Below are positions 1-6,572 of a DNA stretch of 7,754 nt, one piece after another. The stretch lies in the NCBI GenBank assembly GCA_014238195.1, contig JABABO010000253.1, positions 1 to 7,754 on the forward strand, in the 5' to 3' direction. Numbering within the stretch: the first letter of the stretch is position 1; each line of letters begins with the position of its first letter. The notes under the pieces were generated by a model. That model saw nothing but the letters and a program-made list of their open reading frames with translations, did not search any database and was not told the origin of the DNA. A program made the position numbers and the translations under genes. The stretch is from Kordiimonadaceae bacterium (GTDB lineage: Bacteria > Pseudomonadota > Alphaproteobacteria > Sphingomonadales > Kordiimonadaceae).

Positions 1-242
1 AACAGGCCTTTACCAGCTACAACAATCCCAAAGGCAATGCGGATACAGAGCGCTTTATGAGAACGCTAAAAGAAGAGCGTGTCTGGATCAACGAATGGCC
101 CAGCCCAACCGCATTCTTTAAAGCCTTGGACGATTGGATCAGCCAGTATAATAGCAGCTATCTGCACTCAACACTTGGTACTATGCCGCCAGAAACTTTT
201 GAACTGAAATTTAACCAAAATAAACAACAGAAAAATGTTTGA
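1..242 (+). CDS. IS3-family transposase (OrfB, integrase core), C-terminal 79 residues
   Basis: This is the 3' end of a DDE transposase, cut by the window edge; the open frame runs from base 3 to the TGA at 240-242 with no internal start needed. The visible part begins with NPKGNADTERF and continues RTLKEE. The Glu of the NADTE group (codon at 48-50) fits the last acidic residue of the DDE triad, and a Lys lies seven residues later (RTLK), as in the IS3 family rve domain. The downstream pattern W-(x)8-9-F, the segment around SQYNSSYLHSTLG, and a Pro-Pro-Glu-x-Phe end are also typical of IS3 OrfB proteins. The protein would cut and join the ends of its own element. Whether the rest of the element is intact cannot be seen. 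It points toward the TonB-dependent receptor gene and ends 97 bp before it. Confidence 0.9.
   Translation, partial: QAFTSYNNPKGNADTERFMRTLKEERVWINEWPSPTAFFKALDDWISQYNSSYLHSTLGTMPPETFELKFNQNKQQKNV
1..242 (+). mobile_element. Right-hand part of an IS3-family insertion sequence (3' boundary unresolved)
   Basis: The transposase reading frame shows that the window opens inside an insertion sequence. IS3-family elements normally end within a few tens of bases after the orfB stop, so the true right end should lie somewhere in 243-330. I cannot place it, because the matching left inverted repeat is outside the window. The G-rich stretch AGGGGCAAGG at 291-300 is a possible terminal-repeat remnant, but this is a guess. 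Confidence 0.75.
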
Positions 243-269
243 CTATTAAATCACTTTTAGTTATTTAAT
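239..269 (+). promoter_or_regulatory. Candidate sigma70-like promoter for the TonB-dependent receptor, -35 at the IS end
   Basis: TTGACT at 239-244 matches the -35 consensus in five of six positions, and TTTAAT at 264-269 matches the -10 consensus in five of six. The 19-bp spacer is longer than ideal. The -35 box overlaps the stop codon of the IS3 transposase, so it would be supplied by the insertion sequence. The region is very AT-rich, so chance matches are likely. It is the best match I found upstream of the receptor gene. Confidence 0.25.
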
Positions 270-339
270 TATTTAGAGGTTATTAAGCACAGGGGCAAGG
301 AAAATTTTGGGCATTCTTAACGCTAAAAGGAATAATGAA

Positions 340-3021
340 ATGCGATATAGTTTATTTACGGCCTTCATTACAGCAATTATTCTTACGTCTGTACAAGGAA
401 ATGCTACTAATCAGCAAGATTCAGTAAAAACTGCTGACCAACAAAATACAGAGGATTTGGAAGAGGTTATTGTTACTGGAATGCGCCTAGCCAATCGTCG
501 AGGGATCGCAATCAAGCGAAATTCTGGCACTATAATTGATGCACTAAGTACCGATGACCTTGCACAAACCGTTGATTTGAACATCGCTGATGTACTCAGG
601 CGTTTGCCTGGTGTAAACACAATATTCGATGAGGATGAAGGACGTTACGTTACTGTTCGTGGCCTTGAATCTAATTTTACGCTCTTTACATTTGATGGAA
701 TTCAATTAGCCTCCGTTGATCCTGGGTCGCGCCGCGTAAATACCGAAATGATTCCACCAACCGCGGTTAAGCAACTTGAGGTTATTAAAACCCTAACACC
801 TGAATTGGAGGGAAATGCTATTGGGGGCCATGTTAATCTTGTTACCCGTAGTGCTTTTGATGATAAAGATGGTTTTAGATTGAATGTGAACGGTGAATTG
901 GGTTTCTATTCTAGCACCTCTGTTCCAAATGGCCACACAGGGCCTTCTCCAAAAATTAGCGCTGGTATGACCAAAATTTTTGGCCCAAATGAAGAGTTTG
1001 GTATTGTTCTTGGCAGTTACTATTATGACAAAAAGCGGGATCAAAGCAAATTTCAAAACATCAATTTGTATGAAGCTGATGACGGACACACGGCGATTGA
1101 TGACCCGTGGGCGCAAGATTATACAAATGAAATTGCTAGACGTAGCTTAATGGGCAAGTTTGAATTCAAACCAAGCGATGCTTTTCACGCGTTTGCTGGG
1201 GCGACTTGGTTCGACTATCAATATGATGAAGTGCGTTACCGCAATACAATTGATGGTAATGGGCAAGCCTTCGGCACAGGATTCCTAGAAGGCTCGTATG
1301 ATAACGGTGATGCCCAACATCGTGTTAACACATTTCCCATACACCTTACGGTAAAAACTTATAATAGTGGCTTTGAATACCGCCCAAACTATCTGCACTT
1401 AGTCGAGTTTGATACAGGATATTCTGTAGGCACTAATGATGTGCCTGGTCTGCAGGTTAGGTGGACAACACCAAATTCTGATGAGGCAGGTTTTGCCTAT
1501 TCCCTTGCTGACGGCGAGTCAGGTGTTCCGCGCATCACAGTGGCTAACCCCTCATTTATTTCAGATCTCTCCAACTACACCTTGAATCGCGTTGCTTTCT
1601 CTGAATTCAATATGCGCGAAGATGTTTTCACGATCAAAGGTGCCTATGGTTATAATATGGAGGCTGATGACGGAATAGGCTTTAAGGTTGGTGGAAGGTA
1701 CCGTGAGCTGGACAAAATATACCAAAATGAATACGTGGACTATAGGCCGTCCGATGGTGTGGTTATTTCAGGCGAAGATTTTATCAGCACAACATTTGAA
1801 ATTCCTCTAGCTGGTTATACAGTACCAATTTCAGATTATGTTGCTGCGAATGAATTCAGACAAGATAATATTAATTTGTTTGACGTATTGCGCCCCGATG
1901 GCGACAATATCGGTAAGGACTTTGATTTGGAAGAAGATGTGAAAGCTATTTTCGGTATGGTCCGGTATGCTAGTGGTCCGCTGACTGTCATCGGTGGATT
2001 AAGGTATGAAAAAACTGAAACCAACGTTCGCTTTTTCAGCAATAGTAATGGTGTTTATGAACAAATCACAAGGGCTGGCTCCTATAGTGATATGCTGCCG
2101 TCTGTGACGGTGACGTATGAGCTTGACGAAAATAAGCGTATCAGGGCTGCTTATTCGCAAGCACTTGGGCGCCCTGATTTTAGTGATCTTGCAGGAGCTG
2201 GCAGCGTCGGGCGATACGAATTTCTACCCCCCGCTGTTGTCACCCCTGATCCAGACGATAACGAACCTTGGGATATATTGTATGCTCGTGTACGATTAAG
2301 TAATGCAAACTTAGAACCAAGGCGCTCTGATAACTTTGATATTGCTTTCGATTGGTTCATCGGAAAAGATCATTTCTTCTCAGTCGCTGGTTTTCACAAG
2401 AATATTAATGGTTATATTTTTGATGCTACTCAAACGATTACTGACTTATCTGACCCCCGTTTTGATGGGTTGACCTTGGAAGGAACAGGTAATCTTGCGC
2501 TAGGCGGCGAACTGGAAGTTATCCAGCCAATCAATACTGAATCTGCTAAAGTTACAGGCGTTGAGGTGCAATATTATCGTGAAACGTTTGATTTTCTTCC
2601 TGGTTTTCTTAAAAACACTGGCCTAACTTTCAACGCAACATTGCTTGATGGAAGTGTTAACTTGCCAAGTGGGGATACATCAAATCTGATTCAACAGCCA
2701 AACTTTCAGATGAATGCCTCTCTTCTATACACGAAAGGTAAGTTTGAAGGCAGACTTGCCTTTGCACATCGTTCACGTTACATCAACTCCCTTAATATTG
2801 ACGATACAACGCGAAGCCGTTTTGCAGGAGCTTACAGTGACCTGAATGTATACCTGCGCTATGATTTTACAAATAAAATCATTGGCAAGTTAAAGATTCG
2901 CAATCTAACCAATAAGGATAGAATAAATTGGTATGGAGAATCTGCGCCTGAATTGGGGGCAGTGCACCAAGTCAACAGCTTTGGGCGTTCTGTAGCTATA
3001 GCTATTTCATATAAATACTAG
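340..3021 (+). CDS. TonB-dependent outer-membrane receptor, TonB-Xanth-Caul type
   Basis: An 893-residue outer-membrane active transporter, powered through TonB-ExbB-ExbD. The start at 340 is chosen because an AAAGGA ribosome site sits 8 bases upstream and the product opens with a clean signal peptide: basic MR, a hydrophobic stretch at about 5-18, and cleavage near GNA-T (22/23). A TTG start 33 bases earlier would spoil this. A TonB-box-like segment EEVIVTGMR lies at 41-49. The plug domain at about 58-172 shows LRRLPGV, RYVTVRGLE, FDG and the LEVIKTLTPELEGNAIGGHVNL region, the hallmark of the Xanthomonas/Caulobacter receptor group. The remainder is beta-barrel, ending FGRSVAIAISYKY with the terminal aromatic residue expected of an outer-membrane barrel. 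Length is normal for the family. The ligand is unknown; relatives often take up plant or algal oligosaccharides, and the downstream gal genes make a galactose-containing ligand plausible. No SusD-like partner is present. Confidence 0.93.
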   Translation: MRYSLFTAFITAIILTSVQGNATNQQDSVKTADQQNTEDLEEVIVTGMRLANRRGIAIKRNSGTIIDALSTDDLAQTVDLNIADVLRRLPGVNTIFDEDEGRYVTVRGLESNFTLFTFDGIQLASVDPGSRRVNTEMIPPTAVKQLEVIKTLTPELEGNAIGGHVNLVTRSAFDDKDGFRLNVNGELGFYSSTSVPNGHTGPSPKISAGMTKIFGPNEEFGIVLGSYYYDKKRDQSKFQNINLYEADDGHTAIDDPWAQDYTNEIARRSLMGKFEFKPSDAFHAFAGATWFDYQYDEVRYRNTIDGNGQAFGTGFLEGSYDNGDAQHRVNTFPIHLTVKTYNSGFEYRPNYLHLVEFDTGYSVGTNDVPGLQVRWTTPNSDEAGFAYSLADGESGVPRITVANPSFISDLSNYTLNRVAFSEFNMREDVFTIKGAYGYNMEADDGIGFKVGGRYRELDKIYQNEYVDYRPSDGVVISGEDFISTTFEIPLAGYTVPISDYVAANEFRQDNINLFDVLRPDGDNIGKDFDLEEDVKAIFGMVRYASGPLTVIGGLRYEKTETNVRFFSNSNGVYEQITRAGSYSDMLPSVTVTYELDENKRIRAAYSQALGRPDFSDLAGAGSVGRYEFLPPAVVTPDPDDNEPWDILYARVRLSNANLEPRRSDNFDIAFDWFIGKDHFFSVAGFHKNINGYIFDATQTITDLSDPRFDGLTLEGTGNLALGGELEVIQPINTESAKVTGVEVQYYRETFDFLPGFLKNTGLTFNATLLDGSVNLPSGDTSNLIQQPNFQMNASLLYTKGKFEGRLAFAHRSRYINSLNIDDTTRSRFAGAYSDLNVYLRYDFTNKIIGKLKIRNLTNKDRINWYGESAPELGAVHQVNSFGRSVAIAISYKY

Positions 3022-3049
3022 GGTTATATTTTTGTGAGTTATATACCCT
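3020..3049 (+). other. Weak stem-loop just after the receptor stop codon
   Basis: AGGGT (3020-3024) can pair with ACCCT (3045-3049), and after a one-base bulge ATAT (3026-3029) can pair with ATAT (3041-3044), leaving an 11-base loop. No T-run follows, so it is not a convincing intrinsic terminator. It could slow polymerase or protect the receptor message from 3' decay, or it may be chance. Confidence 0.2.
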
Positions 3050-3105
3050 CCCTGGCAAATAGAAATTACCACCCCGTAAAGTTTCATATACGATAGGCAT
3101 AATAT

Positions 3106-4041
3106 ATGTACGTATTTAGCAAAATAGCACTTAGTATGCTGTTCCTTACTTTAGTAGTTGGATGTTCGCAAAAGGAAACCATGGCCCACAAGCCAAACCA
3201 TCTTACAATGCGACTAAATAAACCAGCAATCAACGATGTTATGGTTGTAGCACACAGGGCCTGTTGGCACAAAGCTCCAGAAAATTCACTCGCAGCGATT
3301 GAGGCATGTATTAATTTAGGTGTAGATATGGTTGAGATTGATGTGCGACTGACACGAGATGGCAAACTCGTTGTAATTCACGATACGACCGTTGATCGAA
3401 CAACTGATGGTTTTGGCCAGGTTTCCGAAATGACTTTTCAGGAATTGAGAACGCTATATTTACGAAATAATGATGGTGGAAAAAACAAGGCTGTGACGGC
3501 AGAAAGGATCCCTACACTTGAGGAAGTATTAAAAATTACTAAAGATAGAATACTTGTGAACATAGATGCAAAAACAGATGTAAGAGCCCAAGCATTAACT
3601 ATAGCAAAGCAAATAGGGGTGATTTCGCAGACCATTATCAAAATTAATGCAAATTCGCCGGATGACCCAGCTATTATAAATGCAGACTTTTTAGATAGGT
3701 CTTTGTTTATGCCTATTGTAAAAGAATTAAAGGACGGACCGTCATTATCCAAAATTGTGCGAGATTATGATGAAATATCACCAGTTGCCTATGAAGTTAT
3801 CTTTGCGAATACTGAATTTTTACAAGAAGGGGCAGAAGAAATTTTAAGGCAAGGCAATCGCTTTTGGGTGAATACAATGAAAGAAAAATTAGCACCAGGT
3901 TATAGTGATGAAATTGCTGTCAAAAATCCAGACGCACATTGGGGTGAATTGATCCGCCTTGGAGTCAATATTTTCCAAACGGACCGCCCAGAAGAGCTCT
4001 TAGCATATCTAAATGAACATGATCATCGCCTAAGAAAATAA
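3106..4041 (+). CDS. Glycerophosphodiester phosphodiesterase family lipoprotein
   Basis: A 311-residue protein of the GDPD family (TIM-barrel fold), which hydrolyses glycerophosphodiesters to glycerol phosphate plus an alcohol using a bound divalent metal. The N-terminus MYVFSKIALSMLFLTLVVGC is a lipoprotein signal with the lipobox VVGC and the lipidated Cys at 20, so it should be anchored in a membrane facing the periplasm or outside. Catalytic features are visible: His50-Arg51, PENS at 58-61, Glu77 and Asp79 in VEIDVRLT, and His92-Asp93 in VVIHD. Later motifs are DRTTDG (97-102), IPTLEEVL (136-143), NIDAK (152-156) and TDRPEELL (292-299). The usual HRG is HRA here. The motif style recalls the Agrobacterium GDE-like subgroup, but the exact substrate is not predictable. 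It lies 84 bp after the receptor gene in the same direction, so co-transcription is plausible. A GATAGG ribosome site precedes the ATG by 8 bases. Confidence 0.9.
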   Translation: MYVFSKIALSMLFLTLVVGCSQKETMAHKPNHLTMRLNKPAINDVMVVAHRACWHKAPENSLAAIEACINLGVDMVEIDVRLTRDGKLVVIHDTTVDRTTDGFGQVSEMTFQELRTLYLRNNDGGKNKAVTAERIPTLEEVLKITKDRILVNIDAKTDVRAQALTIAKQIGVISQTIIKINANSPDDPAIINADFLDRSLFMPIVKELKDGPSLSKIVRDYDEISPVAYEVIFANTEFLQEGAEEILRQGNRFWVNTMKEKLAPGYSDEIAVKNPDAHWGELIRLGVNIFQTDRPEELLAYLNEHDHRLRK

Positions 4042-4077
4042 TGAGTAAATAAACTACTAAATTATTTGAACTAGCTC

Positions 4078-4099
4078 TTATGCTAAAGCATAAATGCTC
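4078..4099. repeat. Overlapping inverted repeats (ATGCT / AGCAT / ATGCT)
   Basis: TTATGCT at 4078-4084 is followed after AA by its exact reverse complement AGCATAA at 4087-4093. That second arm can instead pair with ATGCT at 4094-4098. The three alternating arms allow two mutually exclusive small hairpins, or serve as a dyad for a DNA-binding protein. It lies 36 bases after the phosphodiesterase stop, with no T-run, so it is not a standard terminator. Confidence 0.4.
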
Positions 4100-4186
4100 A
4101 TGTATTTGATATATTCAAAAATAGTTAGCGGTTCCCAATAGCATATTTTGAGTTAAGTAAGGATAAATTTTATGATTAAGAATTTG

Positions 4187-4198
4187 GTAAAATTTTAC
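4187..4198. promoter_or_regulatory. Perfect 12-bp palindrome, candidate operator upstream of galT
   Basis: GTAAAATTTTAC is a perfect palindrome, 109 bases before the galT start. It overlaps the -35 element of the promoter proposed at 4194-4223, the position expected of a repressor site. Its centre is AT rather than the CG common in GalR/LacI sites, and the local sequence is very AT-rich, so it may be fortuitous. Confidence 0.3.
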
Positions 4199-4223
4199 AG
4201 CAATACAAGAAAAATTTTATTTT
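4194..4223 (+). promoter_or_regulatory. Candidate sigma70-like promoter for galTKE
   Basis: TTTACA at 4194-4199 matches the -35 consensus in five of six positions, and TATTTT at 4218-4223 matches the -10 consensus in four of six, with an 18-bp spacer. Transcription would start near 4230, giving an untranslated leader of about 75 bases before galT. The 266-bp gap before galT, against 84 bp or less between the other genes, favours a separate promoter somewhere here. The exact boxes are weakly supported. Confidence 0.25.
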
Positions 4224-4230
4224 AATGTAA

Positions 4231-4258
4231 ACCTTCTTGGTAGAAAAAATCACCTTCT
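4231..4258. repeat. Direct repeat ACCTTCT, two copies 21 bp apart
   Basis: ACCTTCT occurs at 4231-4237 and again at 4252-4258, a 21-bp period that puts both copies on the same face of the helix, two turns apart. Tandem half-sites with this period are typical of AraC-type regulators. They lie 50-77 bases upstream of galT, either between promoter and gene or in the leader RNA. No regulator gene is in the window to match them. Confidence 0.3.
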
Positions 4259-4307
4259 AAATAACCCCAAGAGCCATCTGTGACTAAATTGAGGGAAAAT
4301 TCACATT

Positions 4308-5348
4308 ATGACACATAGATTTAGCTTATCCAATCATTCTCACAGACGGTACAACGCCCTTACTGGCGAGTGGGTATTGGTTTCTCCACATCGTACTAAG
4401 CGACCATGGCAAGGGCAGATAGAAAAGAGCGAAATTTTTGTACAGTCTTCCTATGATCCCGAGTGTTATCTTTGCCCTGGGAATATGAGGGTTAACGGCG
4501 AGAAAAACGAAGAATATAATAGCACCTATGTATTTGCGAATGACTTTGCAGCGCTAAATCTCAAAACTCCCGAAGAATCTTCTGCTGATCCATTATTCAA
4601 CATGAAAAGCGAGCAGGGCGAAAGTCGCGTGGTCTGCTTTTCACCAGATCATAGCAAGACATTACCTCTCCTTTCTATTAAAGAGATGTCCTGTCTTATT
4701 GACACTTGGCAGGAACAATGTTTAGAACTTGGCAGAATTTGGCAGTGGGTTCAAGTGTTCGAAAATAAAGGCAGTCTCATGGGATGTTCAAACCCCCACC
4801 CACACGGGCAGATATGGGCCCAAAACCAATTACCTACACTAGTTCAAAGAAAGCAAAAGTCGCAACTTTTATATCTACTTGAAAACGATAGAAATCTATT
4901 GGAAGATTATACCACCCGTGAACTGGCAAATGGTGAACGCGTGGTAGTGCATAATACTGATTGGCTTGTTGTTGTACCTTTCTGGGCAGCTTGGCCCTTT
5001 GAAACACTTGTACTCCCAAAATTTTCTATTCAGAGAATAACTGATCTGCATCCGCATCAAAAAATTTCTTTAGCGGATATTCTACAACAAATCACCACTC
5101 GCTATGATAATCTTTTCGAGATCAGCTGCCCTTATTCTATGGGCTGGCATGGTGCACCCTATGATGAAAAGCCTCATCCAGAATGGACTGTTCATGCCAG
5201 CTTCTTTCCGCCTTTGCTCCGTTCTTCTACAGTGCGTAAATTTATGGTTGGGTATGAAATGATGGCAGAACCCCAACGAGACCTGACCCCAGAGCAAGCT
5301 GCTGAACAGTTGAGAGCATTATCAACAACTCATTACCTTAAAAGATGA
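4308..5348 (+). CDS. galT: Galactose-1-phosphate uridylyltransferase
   Basis: This 346-residue cytoplasmic enzyme of the HIT superfamily exchanges galactose-1-phosphate with UDP-glucose to give glucose-1-phosphate and UDP-galactose, the second Leloir step. It aligns almost without gaps to E. coli GalT (348 residues). The active site SNPHPHGQIW (161-170) contains the nucleophilic His166, with Gln168 beside it. The zinc ligands Cys53, Cys56, His115 and His164 are all present. Other matches include HRRYNALTGEWVLVSPHR, YVFANDFAAL, FSPDHSKTLP, WAAWPFETL, PYSMGWHGAP and FMVGYEMMAE. The second metal site of the E. coli enzyme (Glu182, His281, His296, His298) is only half kept: His281 and His296 remain, but position 182 is Lys and 298 is Ser. 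That site is regarded as structural rather than catalytic, so activity is still expected. It is the first gene of a tight operon, 42 bp before galK. Confidence 0.97.
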   Translation: MTHRFSLSNHSHRRYNALTGEWVLVSPHRTKRPWQGQIEKSEIFVQSSYDPECYLCPGNMRVNGEKNEEYNSTYVFANDFAALNLKTPEESSADPLFNMKSEQGESRVVCFSPDHSKTLPLLSIKEMSCLIDTWQEQCLELGRIWQWVQVFENKGSLMGCSNPHPHGQIWAQNQLPTLVQRKQKSQLLYLLENDRNLLEDYTTRELANGERVVVHNTDWLVVVPFWAAWPFETLVLPKFSIQRITDLHPHQKISLADILQQITTRYDNLFEISCPYSMGWHGAPYDEKPHPEWTVHASFFPPLLRSSTVRKFMVGYEMMAEPQRDLTPEQAAEQLRALSTTHYLKR

Positions 5349-5390
5349 TAAGGCACCACTCGATATATAACCATAGCAGGATGAAAGAAT

Positions 5391-6572
5391 ATGTCCGTTG
5401 ACCCCGCCCTAATTAACAGCGTTTATAAAATTTTCGAAACAACCTTTCACAATAAACCAACTTACCTTGTGCAAGCCCCAGGCCGAGTAAATTTGATTGG
5501 CGAATACACAGATATAAATCAAGGATTTGTACTGCCATGTGCCATTAATTTTCATACTGTGGTAGCAATTCGCAGTCGTAAAGATAATTATGTGCGTGTG
5601 GTCGCTATTGACTTTGACTTGAAAGAAGACCTCTTTAATTTGAAAGAGAAAATCTTATACAATATAGAGCAACCATGGGCTAACTATATTCGGGGGGTGC
5701 TCAAATGTTTATTGGACAAAGGGCATTCTCTTGGTGGTGCCGATTTGGTCATATCTGGAAATATTCCACAGGGAGCTGGCCTTAGTTCATCGGCTTCACT
5801 TGAAGTGGCTATCGCAGAAGCATTTAACAAGCTTTTCAGTTTGAACATGCAGCCACAAGAAATTGCTCTTAGCTGCCAGCAAGCTGAGAATGATTTTGTT
5901 GGATGCAATTGCGGTATTATGGATCAATTGATTTCTGTAAATGGTAAAAAAGGACATGCTTTGCTCATTGATTGCCGTAGTCTGGAAACAACACCAATTC
6001 CTTTACCTAACAATTACTCAATCCTGATTATCAATTCCAACAAAAAGCGGGAATTAGTTAGCAGCGCGTACAACGAACGACGCCAGCAATGTGAAAGAGC
6101 AGCCAATTTCTTTAGTGTTCCTGCACTTAGAGACTTAGATATGGCGACATTTGAATCTAGAAAGCAAGGGCTAAGTGATACAATCGCACGAAAAGCTCGC
6201 CATGTAATCAGCGAAAATGAGCGCTCAATCGCAACAGCTTTTGCACTACAATCATCGAACATGCTCAACGTTCAAAAATTTATGCGCCAATCCCATGCTT
6301 CTATGCGTGATGATTTCGAGATTACAGTCAGCGAGATAGATACCTTAGTTGACATCATCAAGTCTAAAATTGGCAGCAAAGGTGGGGTTCGGATGACAGG
6401 TGGTGGATTCGGAGGTTGTGTAGTCGCCTTGATTCCCAATGAGCAGGTTAATCCAGTAAAGTTGGCAGTCATAAAAGAGTACCCCGATGCAAGCAACCTT
6501 GAGCCGGATATTTTTGTTTGTTCGGCTTGCGAAGGTGCAGGCACAATTTCTTTTAGCGAGGTGCCAACATGA
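5391..6572 (+). CDS. galK: Galactokinase
   Basis: This 393-residue GHMP-family kinase phosphorylates alpha-D-galactose with ATP to galactose-1-phosphate in the cytoplasm, the first Leloir step. It is close to E. coli GalK (382 residues). The GHMP ATP-binding loop is GNIPQGAGLSSSASLEVA (123-140). The catalytic Asp178 lies in CGIMDQLIS, with Arg32 in the N-terminal signature. The C-terminal glycine motif GGVRMTGGGFGGC is at 331-343, preceded by SHASMRDDFEIT (301-312). The galactokinase signature at 31-49 reads GRVNLIGEYTDINQGFVLP: the usual His after Glu38 is Tyr39 and the usual Tyr after Asp41 is Ile42. Both positions lie in the sugar-binding segment, so altered sugar affinity or specificity is possible. 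An AGGA ribosome site lies 9 bases before the ATG. Its stop overlaps the galE start, indicating translational coupling. Confidence 0.96.
   Translation: MSVDPALINSVYKIFETTFHNKPTYLVQAPGRVNLIGEYTDINQGFVLPCAINFHTVVAIRSRKDNYVRVVAIDFDLKEDLFNLKEKILYNIEQPWANYIRGVLKCLLDKGHSLGGADLVISGNIPQGAGLSSSASLEVAIAEAFNKLFSLNMQPQEIALSCQQAENDFVGCNCGIMDQLISVNGKKGHALLIDCRSLETTPIPLPNNYSILIINSNKKRELVSSAYNERRQQCERAANFFSVPALRDLDMATFESRKQGLSDTIARKARHVISENERSIATAFALQSSNMLNVQKFMRQSHASMRDDFEITVSEIDTLVDIIKSKIGSKGGVRMTGGGFGGCVVALIPNEQVNPVKLAVIKEYPDASNLEPDIFVCSACEGAGTISFSEVPT

Larger units (their letters stand above)
4042..4307. other. Intergenic control region between the phosphodiesterase gene and galT
   Basis: This 266-bp gap is much richer in AT than the genes beside it and contains no convincing coding sequence. 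It holds the overlapping inverted repeats at 4078-4099, an interrupted dyad TTTGA-N5-TCAAA at 4105-4119, the palindrome at 4187-4198 and the direct repeat at 4231-4258. A GAGGGA ribosome site at 4291-4296 lies 11 bases before the galT start. I see no intrinsic terminator with a T-run. Confidence 0.6.

Noticed and set aside
307..339. TTG start giving 11 extra residues on the TonB-dependent receptor
   Set aside because: The ATG at 340 has a good AAAGGA ribosome site and yields a standard signal peptide; the extension would put charged residues ahead of it.
793..1116. Antisense open frame of 107 codons inside the receptor gene
   Set aside because: It resembles no family, and the + strand frame is a clear receptor; this is a by-product of the coding frame.
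3020..3060. Intrinsic terminator after the receptor gene
   Set aside because: The stem is weak with a bulge, and no T-run follows it; it is listed only as a low-confidence stem-loop.
3084..3752. Two antisense open frames over the phosphodiesterase gene
   Set aside because: They shadow a gene with clear catalytic motifs and lipobox; no domain is evident in the minus-strand products.
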